Of a DNA stretch of 32,838 nucleotides, positions 16,919 through 24,908 are shown piece after piece. Made by a program: the position numbers and the translations under genes. The notes beneath the pieces are model-generated. The model ran no database searches. It worked only from the letters and a program-made list of their open reading frames with translations, and had not been told where the DNA came from. This DNA comes from Candidatus Desulfacyla euxinica. GTDB taxonomy: Bacteria; Desulfobacterota; DSM-4660; Desulfatiglandales; Desulfatiglandaceae. Where the stretch lies: NCBI GenBank assembly GCA_014382715.1, contig JACNJD010000207.1, positions 1-32,838 on the forward strand, in the 5' to 3' direction. The first letter of the stretch is position 1. Each line of letters opens with the position of its first letter.

Positions 16919-17713
16919 ATGAAAAAAGCAAGAGAGAGTTTATTGGCTGTATTGCTGACGGTTTTTGTTTGTCTCGTTATTCCCATTTCAGCCCTGGGAG
17001 CCAACAAGCTGATTGTAAAAGATGGAGACGGGACGATAACTTTCAAGGTGACAGATACTGGTGGAACAACAATTGCCTCCAGACTTTATACCAATGGTGC
17101 ATCAGGACTGGGTGCGGCTCCCATGGTTCTTGGCCAGGATGCCGGGAACAGGGGAATTGTCATCACAGACAAGGCAGCGACTAATCCCAAAAGAATCTAT
17201 TTCGGGTGGAATACCGGAGCTACTATGGAATATGCGGAAATATTTGCCCTTCAGGAAGGTGTTGCTTTCAAGGACCTGATTCTAAATCCAAACGCTGGTT
17301 ACGTCGGGATCGGAACTACAAGTCCTTCCTACCCGTTACAGATGGGAAGCGGGGCCTATGTTTCATCGGGAGGGGTTTGGACCAATGCATCCAGCAGGGA
17401 ATACAAGACGGACATAAAAAGACTTTCCACACAGAAAGCCATTGATACCTTGAGGCAGCTCGATCCGGTCGAATTCGCCTATAAGATTGACTCACAAGAG
17501 AAGCATGTGGGGTTTATCGCTGAAGATGCGCCCGAACTTGTGGCGTCGAAGGACAAGAAAGGGATGGGTTCAATGGATGTTGTTGCAGTCTTGACGAAGG
17601 TGGTTCAGGAACAGCAGAAAATCGTTCAGGAGCAGAAGGCAACAATTGCTGTACTTTCAAGAAGGTTGACTGTTCTTGAAGGAGGAGTAAAGATAGCCAA
17701 ATATCAAGATTAG
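16919..17713 (+). CDS. Exported protein with C-terminal S74 autoprotease/chaperone domain
   Basis: A 264-residue protein. I start at ATG 16919, where AAAGGA lies 9 bases upstream. Residues 1-28 form a signal peptide ending in ISALGA. The middle is beta-rich (KLIVKDGDGTITF, GYVGIGTTSPSYPLQM), the pattern of trimeric fibre proteins. The C-terminal part is a peptidase S74 intramolecular chaperone: SREYKTDI supplies the Ser/Lys pair, FAYKID and HVGFIAEDAPELV follow, then a coiled coil (VVQEQQKIVQEQKATI). In phage tail spikes and in eukaryotic MYRF this domain drives trimerisation and then cuts itself off. With a signal peptide this is a bacterial surface version rather than a phage tail gene. Confidence 0.88.
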   Translation: MKKARESLLAVLLTVFVCLVIPISALGANKLIVKDGDGTITFKVTDTGGTTIASRLYTNGASGLGAAPMVLGQDAGNRGIVITDKAATNPKRIYFGWNTGATMEYAEIFALQEGVAFKDLILNPNAGYVGIGTTSPSYPLQMGSGAYVSSGGVWTNASSREYKTDIKRLSTQKAIDTLRQLDPVEFAYKIDSQEKHVGFIAEDAPELVASKDKKGMGSMDVVAVLTKVVQEQQKIVQEQKATIAVLSRRLTVLEGGVKIAKYQD

Positions 17714-17958
17714 TGTTTGAACAGAACCATGGAAGAATTCCCGAGACAACCTACTACATTATTTATCTGTCGGGTTTTTCAGGCAAAAGAAACTTAGATA
17801 GGTCATCCTATGTAATTTTGATGGTCGAGCCGGAAACTATTCTATGTTGTGGTTTGAAAAATAGCATATGCAGTCACAGTCTCAGATCTATAAAATGCAA
17901 ACAACAATCCTTAATTATAACGCTATTCGTTTGATTTTTTTGTTAACATGAAGAAAAG

Positions 17959-19377
17959 ATGAGAAAGAAATCCATAAAAGACGTACACAAGCTTGGCAAA
18001 TTAAGGAATTTTAGCTGTTTATCAACAGAATATGTAAATAGCAAAGAGCCACTTATATGGAAATGTAACAAATGTGGCCATGAATGGCTACAAAACTACA
18101 ATAATATAAGAAATGGCTCAGGCTGTCCCAAATGCGCAGGTAGAATTAAGCTGACTATAGAGGATATGCAAATTGCAGCTGCGCAAAGGGGTGGAAAATT
18201 TCTAAGCACTGAATATATAAATTCTTACACAAGACATCTTTGGGGATGTGGCAATGGGCATCGCTGGGAAGCTACACCATCTCAAATAATTCATCAAAAC
18301 CAATGGTGCGGGAAATGTGCTGGGAATGTACCTCGCAGGTATGATGAGCTGGTAGGGATTGTTAATTCGCGGGCAGGAGAATTACTCACAAGTAAAGATC
18401 AATATATGAGTGGTAAGAGTAAAGTGAAAATAAAATGCAATTGCGGATATTTATGGACACCAATAGCTGCGAGTGTATTTAGTGGGAAATGGTGCCCTAA
18501 ATGTGGAAATTCAATAAAAAAAGCATTTAAAGATATTCAAGACGAAGCCAAGAGAAGAGGGGGAACATGTTTATCTTCATCTAAGGAATATAAAAACAAC
18601 AAATCGAAATTGAAATTTCAGTGTATATGTGGGAATATTTTCGAGAATTCTTGGAATAATATCCAACAAGGAAGATGGTGTCCTTATTGTTCCACTTCTA
18701 GAGAGGAAAGAACTTGTAGAGCTATATTTGAACAATTTTTCAAGAAACCTTTTGTTTCTTACTGGCCAGAGTGGCTAAGAAACCAGGAAGGCAAAAAATT
18801 ACAGTTAGATGGGTATAATAAGGATTTGAAAATTGCTTTTGAATATCAAGGCAGACAACATTATCAATTTTCAAAAAAATTTTATAAGAATATAGATGAA
18901 TTTGAAAAAAGAAAAAGGGATGACAAATTAAAAAAGAAAGTGTGTGACGAGAAAGGTATCAGATTATTCGAGATCAAGTATGTTAAGGCAAGAAAAATTG
19001 AAGATACACACCAACATATAATATCAGAAATGGTACGTCAATGTGATGAATTTGAAATTAAATTTGATAAGAATGTTTTAGAAAAAGAACTTGACGTATA
19101 CAAAATATATCAAACCCCCCGTGATCTTTATAAACTGTTAGAGCTCGTTGAACTTGCTACATTGAAAAAGGGTATGATTCTAAATAAAGAATATAAAGGG
19201 GTACTTTTCAAATATGATTGGAAATGCTTAGTATGTGGTACTGAATGGAAGGCCAAAGCAAACGATGTGAAGAATAATAATACTTGGTGCCCAAAATGTG
19301 GTTATAAAATAGTATCTCAAAAAATGAAAAAATATAGAAAAGGAAAATCTAAGCAGAGCCTTTCAGCTGACAACTGA
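17959..19377 (+). CDS. Multi-zinc-ribbon protein with PD-(D/E)XK-like nuclease domain
   Basis: A 472-residue protein, far richer in A+T than its neighbours, suggesting separate acquisition. Four zinc ribbons of about 50 residues come first: C36/C39/C56/C59, C97/C117/C120 (one cysteine missing), C160/C162/C179/C182 and C222/C224/C241/C244. This is the DUF4379-type probable zinc-ribbon repeat. Residues about 249-350 look like a PD-(D/E)XK or Vsr-like nuclease: D284 in QLDGYN, E295-x-Q297 in FEYQGRQHY, a basic helix, then GIRLFEIK. A fifth ribbon (C423/C426/C444/C447) ends the protein. Related proteins are found in phages and islands and are thought to bind and cut nucleic acid. It lies directly 5' of a large structured noncoding region. 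The ribosome site is weak (GAAGAAAAG). Confidence 0.78.
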   Translation: MRKKSIKDVHKLGKLRNFSCLSTEYVNSKEPLIWKCNKCGHEWLQNYNNIRNGSGCPKCAGRIKLTIEDMQIAAAQRGGKFLSTEYINSYTRHLWGCGNGHRWEATPSQIIHQNQWCGKCAGNVPRRYDELVGIVNSRAGELLTSKDQYMSGKSKVKIKCNCGYLWTPIAASVFSGKWCPKCGNSIKKAFKDIQDEAKRRGGTCLSSSKEYKNNKSKLKFQCICGNIFENSWNNIQQGRWCPYCSTSREERTCRAIFEQFFKKPFVSYWPEWLRNQEGKKLQLDGYNKDLKIAFEYQGRQHYQFSKKFYKNIDEFEKRKRDDKLKKKVCDEKGIRLFEIKYVKARKIEDTHQHIISEMVRQCDEFEIKFDKNVLEKELDVYKIYQTPRDLYKLLELVELATLKKGMILNKEYKGVLFKYDWKCLVCGTEWKAKANDVKNNNTWCPKCGYKIVSQKMKKYRKGKSKQSLSADN

Positions 19378-19477
19378 TCGCTGCGGCTGAAGAGCCTCGT
19401 TATCTCGCCTTTGGATATCCCGTTATCAACCACAATCAAAGAAGACGTTGTAATATGAGGTCTTAACTCCCAATTTT

Positions 19478-20640
19478 AAAGCCCATTTTTTATGGGTGCG
19501 ATCTGAAAAGGCTATTTTGTCGGTTAACCTTCCTACCTGCCTTGACAGGACACTTTGTTTCATCCCACCACAATATCGTGGCTTGTTGTCTTGGACCAAT
19601 TACGACACATTTCAGGTGGGCCGTTAGCACACCATTGATTCACTTTTCAAAGATCGAGCTTGTGCTCATTCCCCCGCCGTAGTTGCATACCTCACCGCTT
19701 GTTACGCCCTGTGCAAAAAATAGCGCACAAATCGTGCCAGGCTCTACCGTCCCACACGCCTCACTTGATACGGTCGTCCCAAGGGTTCTTGCCGTGTGAC
19801 GTTCTCGTTGATTTTAGTGCCGTAGTTCCATGCAGGCCTGGCGAGCAGCTATCATATGGGGGTACGGGGGCCGTCACCACAGTTACGCCGCTCACCAGCT
19901 CTGCAATTCGGTGTTCCGGCCACGCGTGCGTATATACGTTCAAACTGCACTCGCGCATAACGAACACCTGGCCGCCACTCCAGTTTTTAAATGGCTTCGC
20001 CAAGTTCCGTCCGTAGGCCGGGTTGCTGCCAACCACGGGCAAACTAAAACGGTAAAGAGTTCGCTCATGTTTGGCAGCAGTTCGGTATGGGGCGGCGGCG
20101 CTCTTCATGGTGAAGCATGTGAAGGGCCCCACCCCCTCATGTCATTATTGATAAGAGGCTTCGCCATTTTTCGCCGGTGGCGATATAAGGAATGTGTTCA
20201 AAGGCAGGGTTTTCCCCCCTTTCGAAACCCCCTTTTTCCGATTCCGTGCTTTTTTTAACCGTGCTCTTGAAAAGATGAGACACTGAAAAAACACGGTCTA
20301 AGGAAGCCGCCAAAAGAAGGTCGCGGCTCCGCGCTCTCGGCGGCACTATTTTTGACGAAGGGGGGCACAACCCGCTCATCCTTGAACACGACAAATTTGA
20401 TTCAACAACAGCGGGTCGCTGGTGGGCGCTCCATGGTAATAAAGCGTTCATTTAAAGTCCCCCCGCCACCCAACCCATCTGCCCCCAAGGGGCTCCCCTT
20501 TCAGGCGCCTCGGGCGCCCTCCACCCCGCTCTGCCGGGCTACGCTCGTCATCCTCGGCGCGCCCCTATGTTCTCCGCGACGCTCCAAGCGTAACGCCGCT
20601 TAACCACTATAAACCACTACCCACACCCGTTCACGTTAAG
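19478..20640. ncRNA. Candidate large structured RNA (GC-rich, hairpin-dense, non-coding)
   Basis: No frame here looks like protein: several overlap on both strands, with low-complexity or stop-prone composition and no ribosome sites. Instead there are many inverted repeats. Examples are CCCACC 19564/GGTGGG 19615, CACACG 19753/CGTGTG 19793, GGTGTTC 19910/GAACACC 19962, TGCTGCCAA 20024/TTGGCAGCA 20071, TCGCCA 20161/TGGCGA 20178, ACCGTG 20258/CACGGT 20292, GCCGCC 20306/GGCGGC 20339, ACCCGCT 20370/AGCGGGT 20410, and GGCGCC 20504/GGCGCC 20513. Two stems can be extended by G-U pairs only if the plus strand is transcribed. Size and setting recall giant RNAs of mobile elements such as GOLLD or ROOL. 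Identity is not shown. Confidence 0.45.
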
Positions 20641-20653
20641 GCTCGCTGACAGC

Positions 20654-20789
20654 ATAAAATGGTCGTGTCTCATGCTATACGGCAGTATAAAACACCACCA
20701 TTTTATATCATTTCTTCGGAAGGCGCGAAGATATAAAATGCAACCACTGCGCAAACAGCACACACAAAGGTAGCAACTTATATCTTCGC
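20654..20789. repeat. Nested, mutually exclusive inverted repeats
   Basis: ATAAAATGGTCGTGT (20654) pairs with 20692-20706 with one mismatch and encloses a second hairpin, TATAC/GTATA. CATTTTATATC (20699) pairs with GATATAAAATG (20730). GCGAAGATATAA (20725) pairs with TTATATCTTCGC (20778). The three stems share sequence, so only some can form at once. It may be a replication or partition site, or an RNA switch at the edge of the structured region. Confidence 0.75.
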
Positions 20790-20813
20790 TTATCTTTATC
20801 CCATGCCAAACGC

Positions 20814-21113
20814 TTACCTCTTATACCCTTCAGGGATCCGTTCGATTACATCCATGGATCTTTTCGTCATTTTGAGAATCTGTTCAAAAGTCACTTGCTC
20901 CCCGCCATAGTCTGGATTGATCTCCCCGAGCATATCTGCCTGGGCGAGCCTGTCGAGAATCGCCTCTCCCGCCTCCAGGCGTACTTTCTCGGGCGTTTCC
21001 GGATCTGTCACAAGGGCCACCAACTCCTCCGCGGCATCTCCAAAGACCTCATCGGAAATCTCAAAAAAGAGCTTGACAAGCTGAGAATGTGCACCATATA
21101 GTACACAGTACAT
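20814..21113 (-). CDS. Small unknown protein divergent from the repressor
   Basis: A frame of about 99 residues from an ATG at 21113. The sequence from about residue 18 (FFEISDEVFGDAAEELVALV, then EKVRLEAGEAILDRL) looks like a real acidic helical protein. I do not recognise it. The start is uncertain: no ribosome site precedes the ATG, and that ATG overlaps the repressor's ATG on the other strand. The real start may lie further in. Divergence from an XRE repressor over a shared operator suggests control by it, as in phage switch regions. Its end is followed by the inverted-repeat block. Confidence 0.55.
   Translation of the reverse strand: MYCVLYGAHSQLVKLFFEISDEVFGDAAEELVALVTDPETPEKVRLEAGEAILDRLAQADMLGEINPDYGGEQVTFEQILKMTKRSMDVIERIPEGYKR
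21073..21110 (+). promoter_or_regulatory. Promoter with overlapping operator; probable leaderless start
   Basis: TTGACA (21073-21078), 18 bases, TATAGT (21097-21102). An imperfect palindrome GTGCAC-CATATA-GTACAC covers the -10 box. The expected transcription start lies within a few bases of the ATG at 21112, and no ribosome site exists. The repressor probably binds its own promoter here. Confidence 0.65.
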
Positions 21114-21468
21114 GAAAACAGCATTCGGAACATACATTCGTAAGCAACGTGAGGCCCTCCGGGAGAAAGATCGGCGCTATTCCCTCCGGCAAGTGGCAAT
21201 AAGGATCGGGATTGAGCCTTCATTGCTTAGCAGGGTGGAGCGGGGAGAGCCAACTTCCCTTTCGGAGCAGAAAATCGTCGCGCTTGCTGAGGATCTGGGA
21301 GAAGACTCGGATGTCTTGCTGGCCTTGAGTGGTAAGGTGTCAAGCGACATCCAGGAGGTAATCAGGGAAAGACCCATGCTATTTGCTCAGCTAATCCGCG
21401 ATCTGAAAAACCTGCCCGACCACGCGGTACTGCGTATTGTCCGCGAGGTTAGGGACGGTAAATGGTAA
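21112..21468 (+). CDS. XRE-family transcriptional repressor
   Basis: A 118-residue protein with an N-terminal helix-turn-helix of the Cro/CI (XRE) type: LRQVAIRIGIEPSLLSRVERGEPTSLSEQKIVALAEDLG, about residues 25-63. The C-terminal half (residues 70-118) is helical and probably dimerises; there is no LexA-like peptidase domain. It is likely the lysogeny-type regulator of the element. The operator-like palindrome overlapping its own promoter supports autoregulation. The ATG stands right at the predicted transcription start. Twelve bases separate it from the next gene, which it probably shares a transcript with. Confidence 0.87.
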   Translation: MKTAFGTYIRKQREALREKDRRYSLRQVAIRIGIEPSLLSRVERGEPTSLSEQKIVALAEDLGEDSDVLLALSGKVSSDIQEVIRERPMLFAQLIRDLKNLPDHAVLRIVREVRDGKW

Positions 21469-21480
21469 AGGAGGGAAAAG

Positions 21481-22575
21481 ATGATTGAATTGACAAACAG
21501 CGACCTGGTTTTCTCATTTCCGGAAGTGCATCGATTTGCAGAATTGAAAATCATGTTCCAACGAACGCTACGTATCCCGGATGATGGTAAAGTATACGAA
21601 CTTCCTCCGGGAATGGGCGCATTCCCCTTGTTTCAAGTTGATGACTTTGCCGAAAAGGTACCCTCTTCATGGGTCGAACACGGGGGTGTGATGCTGCCAA
21701 TGTATCAGTCTGAGGCAATGTGGATATATCCAAGGGCATTTTACCATGATGAGGACGAGAACCAAATTAACGCAGACGAAGATGAGGTTATCTTGTTTAG
21801 CTCAGATCAATACTACACAGTTTTACAGTATCATGAATATCCTTTTGCCATCAAAATAGCAGCAGGGAAGATTAATGCGTTGACGGGCAAACAATGGACA
21901 GACTCCTTGCAGAGTGATCCCCAAGACTACATTGTATCGGTTGTTCAACCCTGGCTTGACGGTTACTGTGTTAAGAAAGGTGTTATCCGCCAATTCGTAG
22001 CTATGCCACTCGGCTCAGGATATACTGCTGAGGCATAATTGACAAAAAAAGAACAATATGGCGGCCTCCAGCTTGTGGTTTATCCCATGAAGCGTAAATC
22101 GTACGATAGGCTTTTTCCACCGGAAAAGATAACTCTTGAGAGAGGCGTACAGTATTCCAGAGGTGGACCCAGTACTAAGTTTGCGATGGGCCTGGCCCCC
22201 GGAGGGACTATGAAACAGAAGATCTACCAGGACCCTTTTGACATCGATGATTGGGATATGGACAACAAGAGCCGTTGCTATATTCACATTGTGAATTCCC
22301 TTATGTGGAGGGCTATTACAGGGGAATGTACACCCACTGTTCCATTCACAGCAAAAGAGTACACCGAGCAAGGTTTGCCCTGGTTTGATTATTACGATGA
22401 GAAAGCCAGGCCTCTCCCTGGTTCAAGCAAATTGAAAGCACTGAAAAGTGTGGTTAAGATGGGGAAAAAGAAAGGGGATGTCCCCCTGCCCGAAAACGAG
22501 AACGTCAATCCAGAATATATTATAAAACTCCGCCGTGGACTTAGGAGACACCAGGTTCGCGAGGGAATGTTTTGA
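21481..22575 (+). pseudogene. Conserved protein of unknown function split by an in-frame TAA
   Basis: Two frames (21481-22038, 185 residues, and 22039-22575, 178 residues) are in the same frame, separated only by TAA at 22036-22038. Together they match what I remember of one widespread bacterial family of about 300-350 residues of unknown function. Marks are NSDLVFSFPEVH, QRTLRIPDDGK, GGVMLPMYQSEA, PFAIKIAAGKINA, PWLDGYCVEKG-like, RQFVAMPLGSGYTAE, then GGLQLVVYPMK, MGLAPGG and DPFDIDDWD. In the family a Gln is expected near the stop (TAE-x-Q-L-T), so CAA to TAA is likely. A TTG directly follows the stop with GAGG 5 bases before it, so coupled translation of two halves is possible. AGGAGG precedes the first ATG. 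Confidence 0.75.
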
Positions 22576-22713
22576 TAGAATCCAAATAGGCAATAATGCG
22601 GTCAATGCTTGTCGATACGACAAAAAGTCGGAATTCGCAGACCTTTTAATGTGATTGCATCATTTGATAATTACAGGATAGGACTCAGTTGACTTTAATC
22701 GAACGACTTCATC

Positions 22714-23277
22714 TCAGACTTTTTCTGGGTTTTCTGAATTACCTTTAGCGTCCTCACTGTGTGTTTCCCCGGTTTCTATGACCTCCGCATCAACCACTAA
22801 GTGGGCATTCAAAGCAGAAACTGGCGCCAAACCTTCTTCAACCGCCCTTCGTTTGAGATCGTCAATGTCTTCCGGCGTGAAATGTGTGAAAACTGAAGAT
22901 TGATCAATCTTGACCTGTTTCACAGGACCATACCCCGCACGGCTTAAAACCTCCAGCGCTGCATTGAGCTTTAGCCTTTGGATTTCGGGAGTATCTCGCG
23001 TGTCGGAAAGTATCTCCTTAAGAATCTCAATCCCTTTCTGGGCCGCTTCCCGGATCTTCTCCGGTATGCCGGGGACACACGCCACAGCGTTTACGTCAGC
23101 CATTTCCTGAAGCCGTTTCATCTCCTGCACTATCAGGGGATCGTGCACATATCGGGAAACGGTCGATTTGTGCATTTCCAACAGACGTCCTATCTCCGAC
23201 TGAGAATGGCCGCCCACAAGAAGCCTGGCCATCTGCTTATGCCGGGCACTCAGTTCCAATAGTTTTCTGTCTGTCAT
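22714..23277 (-). CDS. Terminase-small-subunit-like HTH protein
   Basis: A 187-residue protein. The first 55 residues form a helix-turn-helix (LLVGGHSQSEIGRLLEMHKSTVSRYVHDP). A helical region follows, with EIQRLKLNAALEVLSRAGYGPVKQVKID, a segment typical of phage terminase small subunits and related HTH proteins. The C-terminus is acidic and probably disordered. AAGGAG lies 7 bases before the ATG. In a satellite such a protein could direct a helper phage's packaging machinery to the element's DNA. No large terminase is present. A plain transcription regulator is the alternative. Confidence 0.65.
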   Translation of the reverse strand: MTDRKLLELSARHKQMARLLVGGHSQSEIGRLLEMHKSTVSRYVHDPLIVQEMKRLQEMADVNAVACVPGIPEKIREAAQKGIEILKEILSDTRDTPEIQRLKLNAALEVLSRAGYGPVKQVKIDQSSVFTHFTPEDIDDLKRRAVEEGLAPVSALNAHLVVDAEVIETGETHSEDAKGNSENPEKV

Positions 23278-23773
23278 TTTCCATACTCCTTTGCAACGTT
23301 TCCGTTGTGGATGTTAACCTCCGGGTTGGCCAAAGTTTGCCTTGAGATTTACAAAAGTTTCACAAATTTGTAGAGGTGCCAATAAATGATAATATAACCG
23401 GCCATTTCCCCTCATACCCCCGTCCTTTCACATACCGCCTCACCATCACATCACCCGGTGAACGTGGTCAGGGCCACGTTTCCTACATGATCGTTTCCTT
23501 GTTTCTCTGGATAAAACGCTCCATACGGCTTCAGCCAACCCCTGATCAAAGATCTCGTGATTGACTGATTTTAGCGTTTAATCCTATATTTGTAATATCA
23601 GCAACCCTCCCAATCCCGCCTGAACGGAGACCCATCCCACAATCAGGCACACCCAAAATTTTGCTTAACAAAGAAAGTACATTACACCCTTATATATATT
23701 TTTTTTACTTTTTCTCTTGAGATATCCTTTATTAAGCTAACGGTTAGTGATAAAAATGGTAACTAAATCAAAC
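23278..23773. other. Noncoding stretch, possible origin or regulatory region
   Basis: About 500 bases without a supported gene. Contents: CAACG-TTTC-CGTTG hairpin near 23297, perfect palindrome ACAAATTTGT near 23362, repeated AAAGTTT words, and an AT-rich tract at 23690-23715. Its position beside the helicase and primase genes makes a replication origin possible, but no clear iterons were found. Confidence 0.35.
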
Positions 23774-24908
23774 TCAAAAAGGCACATTTTCGCTTACCTT
23801 GAAAACTTCGGAACTTTTCATCAAATCGAATGCCGTGTTAGATAATTTCCACATATAGGGTGATCTTTCCTTGTCTTCATCTTCAATATTCCGATCTAAC
23901 AACTCCACGATCATCAGATCTTCGAGGATCAGTTTGACAGTGGTCGTGGGCATATTGACCCCGTCCGCAACCTCTTTGGTCTTGTGCCATGTCGTTGTGA
24001 TGACCCCTTCTTCCCAGAGGTATTGTAATATCTTCAATCGCTGTGACGGCAGTAAGTCCCGGCCAACCTTTTTGATGGTCTCGTATATTTCAATATCAAA
24101 CCCGGTTTCCCCGAGAACCAGAGCTAAGCCCATCCCCAACTGCATTAGCTGTTTTACAAGTCGTGGTGTACCTTCTGGCAATGGCTGGTATAAGACTGTC
24201 TGGTTTCTGTAATCCCTCTCAACCGGCAACCGTGCTAAAGCAACAAATGATGCCAAGTCTACGATTAGCGAATTGACATCCTCATTTGTTTTGAATTGCC
24301 TCCCGCTCAAGTCATTAAACTGATCTAAGAACTTATGGACCGCATCCCGAATCTCCCCACGCATCTGATCTTCCCTGCCGACTATTTTCTGAGCTTGCAT
24401 ACCGGTCTTCCGCCCATTTACACTTCCGGTCCGATACAGCAGGAACCTGTCTCCTAAAGTCCCTATAACGGAATAATGCTTGTCATAAACAGGTGTAACA
24501 GCGCCCAGGAGGCCCACATGGCCCGCCCAATCGATCTTTTTACCTGTTCCGAAAGCCTTACTGTACTGGCCGTCATAGACCTCTCTGAGTTGCCCTAAGA
24601 TCTCTTGTTGTGCCTCACTCCGCATGCACAAGATGCTCGTAAAGTCCTTCAGGACCAGAGTCTTTCCATCCAAGGTCAATAATAAGGAAGGATCTTTCTG
24701 GCCCTTCTTGTGTCGCAACCCACTGACTAAAGTTGACGGCGTTAGATTCGATAAGAAGCAGGCTTTAGGGTGTCCCTCCAAGGATCTTAATAGCTCGGTC
24801 TTAGCATGGGATGGGGGGGCCTATGATTAGCATCCAGTTCGGGTCAGTTCGTAACCCGTTCGCCACTTGGATTGCCAGAATGACGTCAATAACAGTGTCT
24901 TCTTCACT
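23774..24908 (-). pseudogene. Helicase/ATPase of the element, frameshifted at Walker A
   Basis: The N-terminal part reads from 24908 in the primase frame (DTVIDVILAIQVANGL, then DPNWMLIIGPP). At a run of seven G on the plus strand (24813-24819) the frame must shift +1 to continue as SHAKTELLRSLEGHPKACF and on to the stop at 23774. Joined, the Walker A is GPPSHAKTEL, with Ala in place of the usual second Gly. With six G the frame would be open. The C-terminal part includes a winged-helix-like segment (TKEVADGVNMPTTTVKLILEDL). It probably unwinds DNA for element replication together with the adjacent primase. Without the shift only about 335 residues from a TTG at 24781 would be made, lacking the nucleotide site. 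Confidence 0.8.

Noticed and set aside
16919-17713. S74 protein as a phage tail spike
   Set aside because: It has an N-terminal signal peptide and no neighbouring tail genes, so a bacterial surface protein is more likely.
17713-17934. A 73-codon frame after the S74 gene
   Set aside because: Overlaps the previous stop, has no ribosome site and an unlikely composition.
19660-20603. Several open frames of 80-140 codons on both strands in the noncoding region
   Set aside because: They overlap each other in different frames, lack ribosome sites, and have no domain pattern; long frames are expected in GC-rich DNA.
19380-20820. Group I or group II intron, retron or diversity-generating element
   Set aside because: No reverse transcriptase gene in the window, no domain V-like or group I core sequence recognised on either strand, and no template/variable repeat pair seen.
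23376-23564. A 62-codon frame in the gap before the helicase
   Set aside because: No ribosome site, no recognisable pattern, and the sequence is repetitive.
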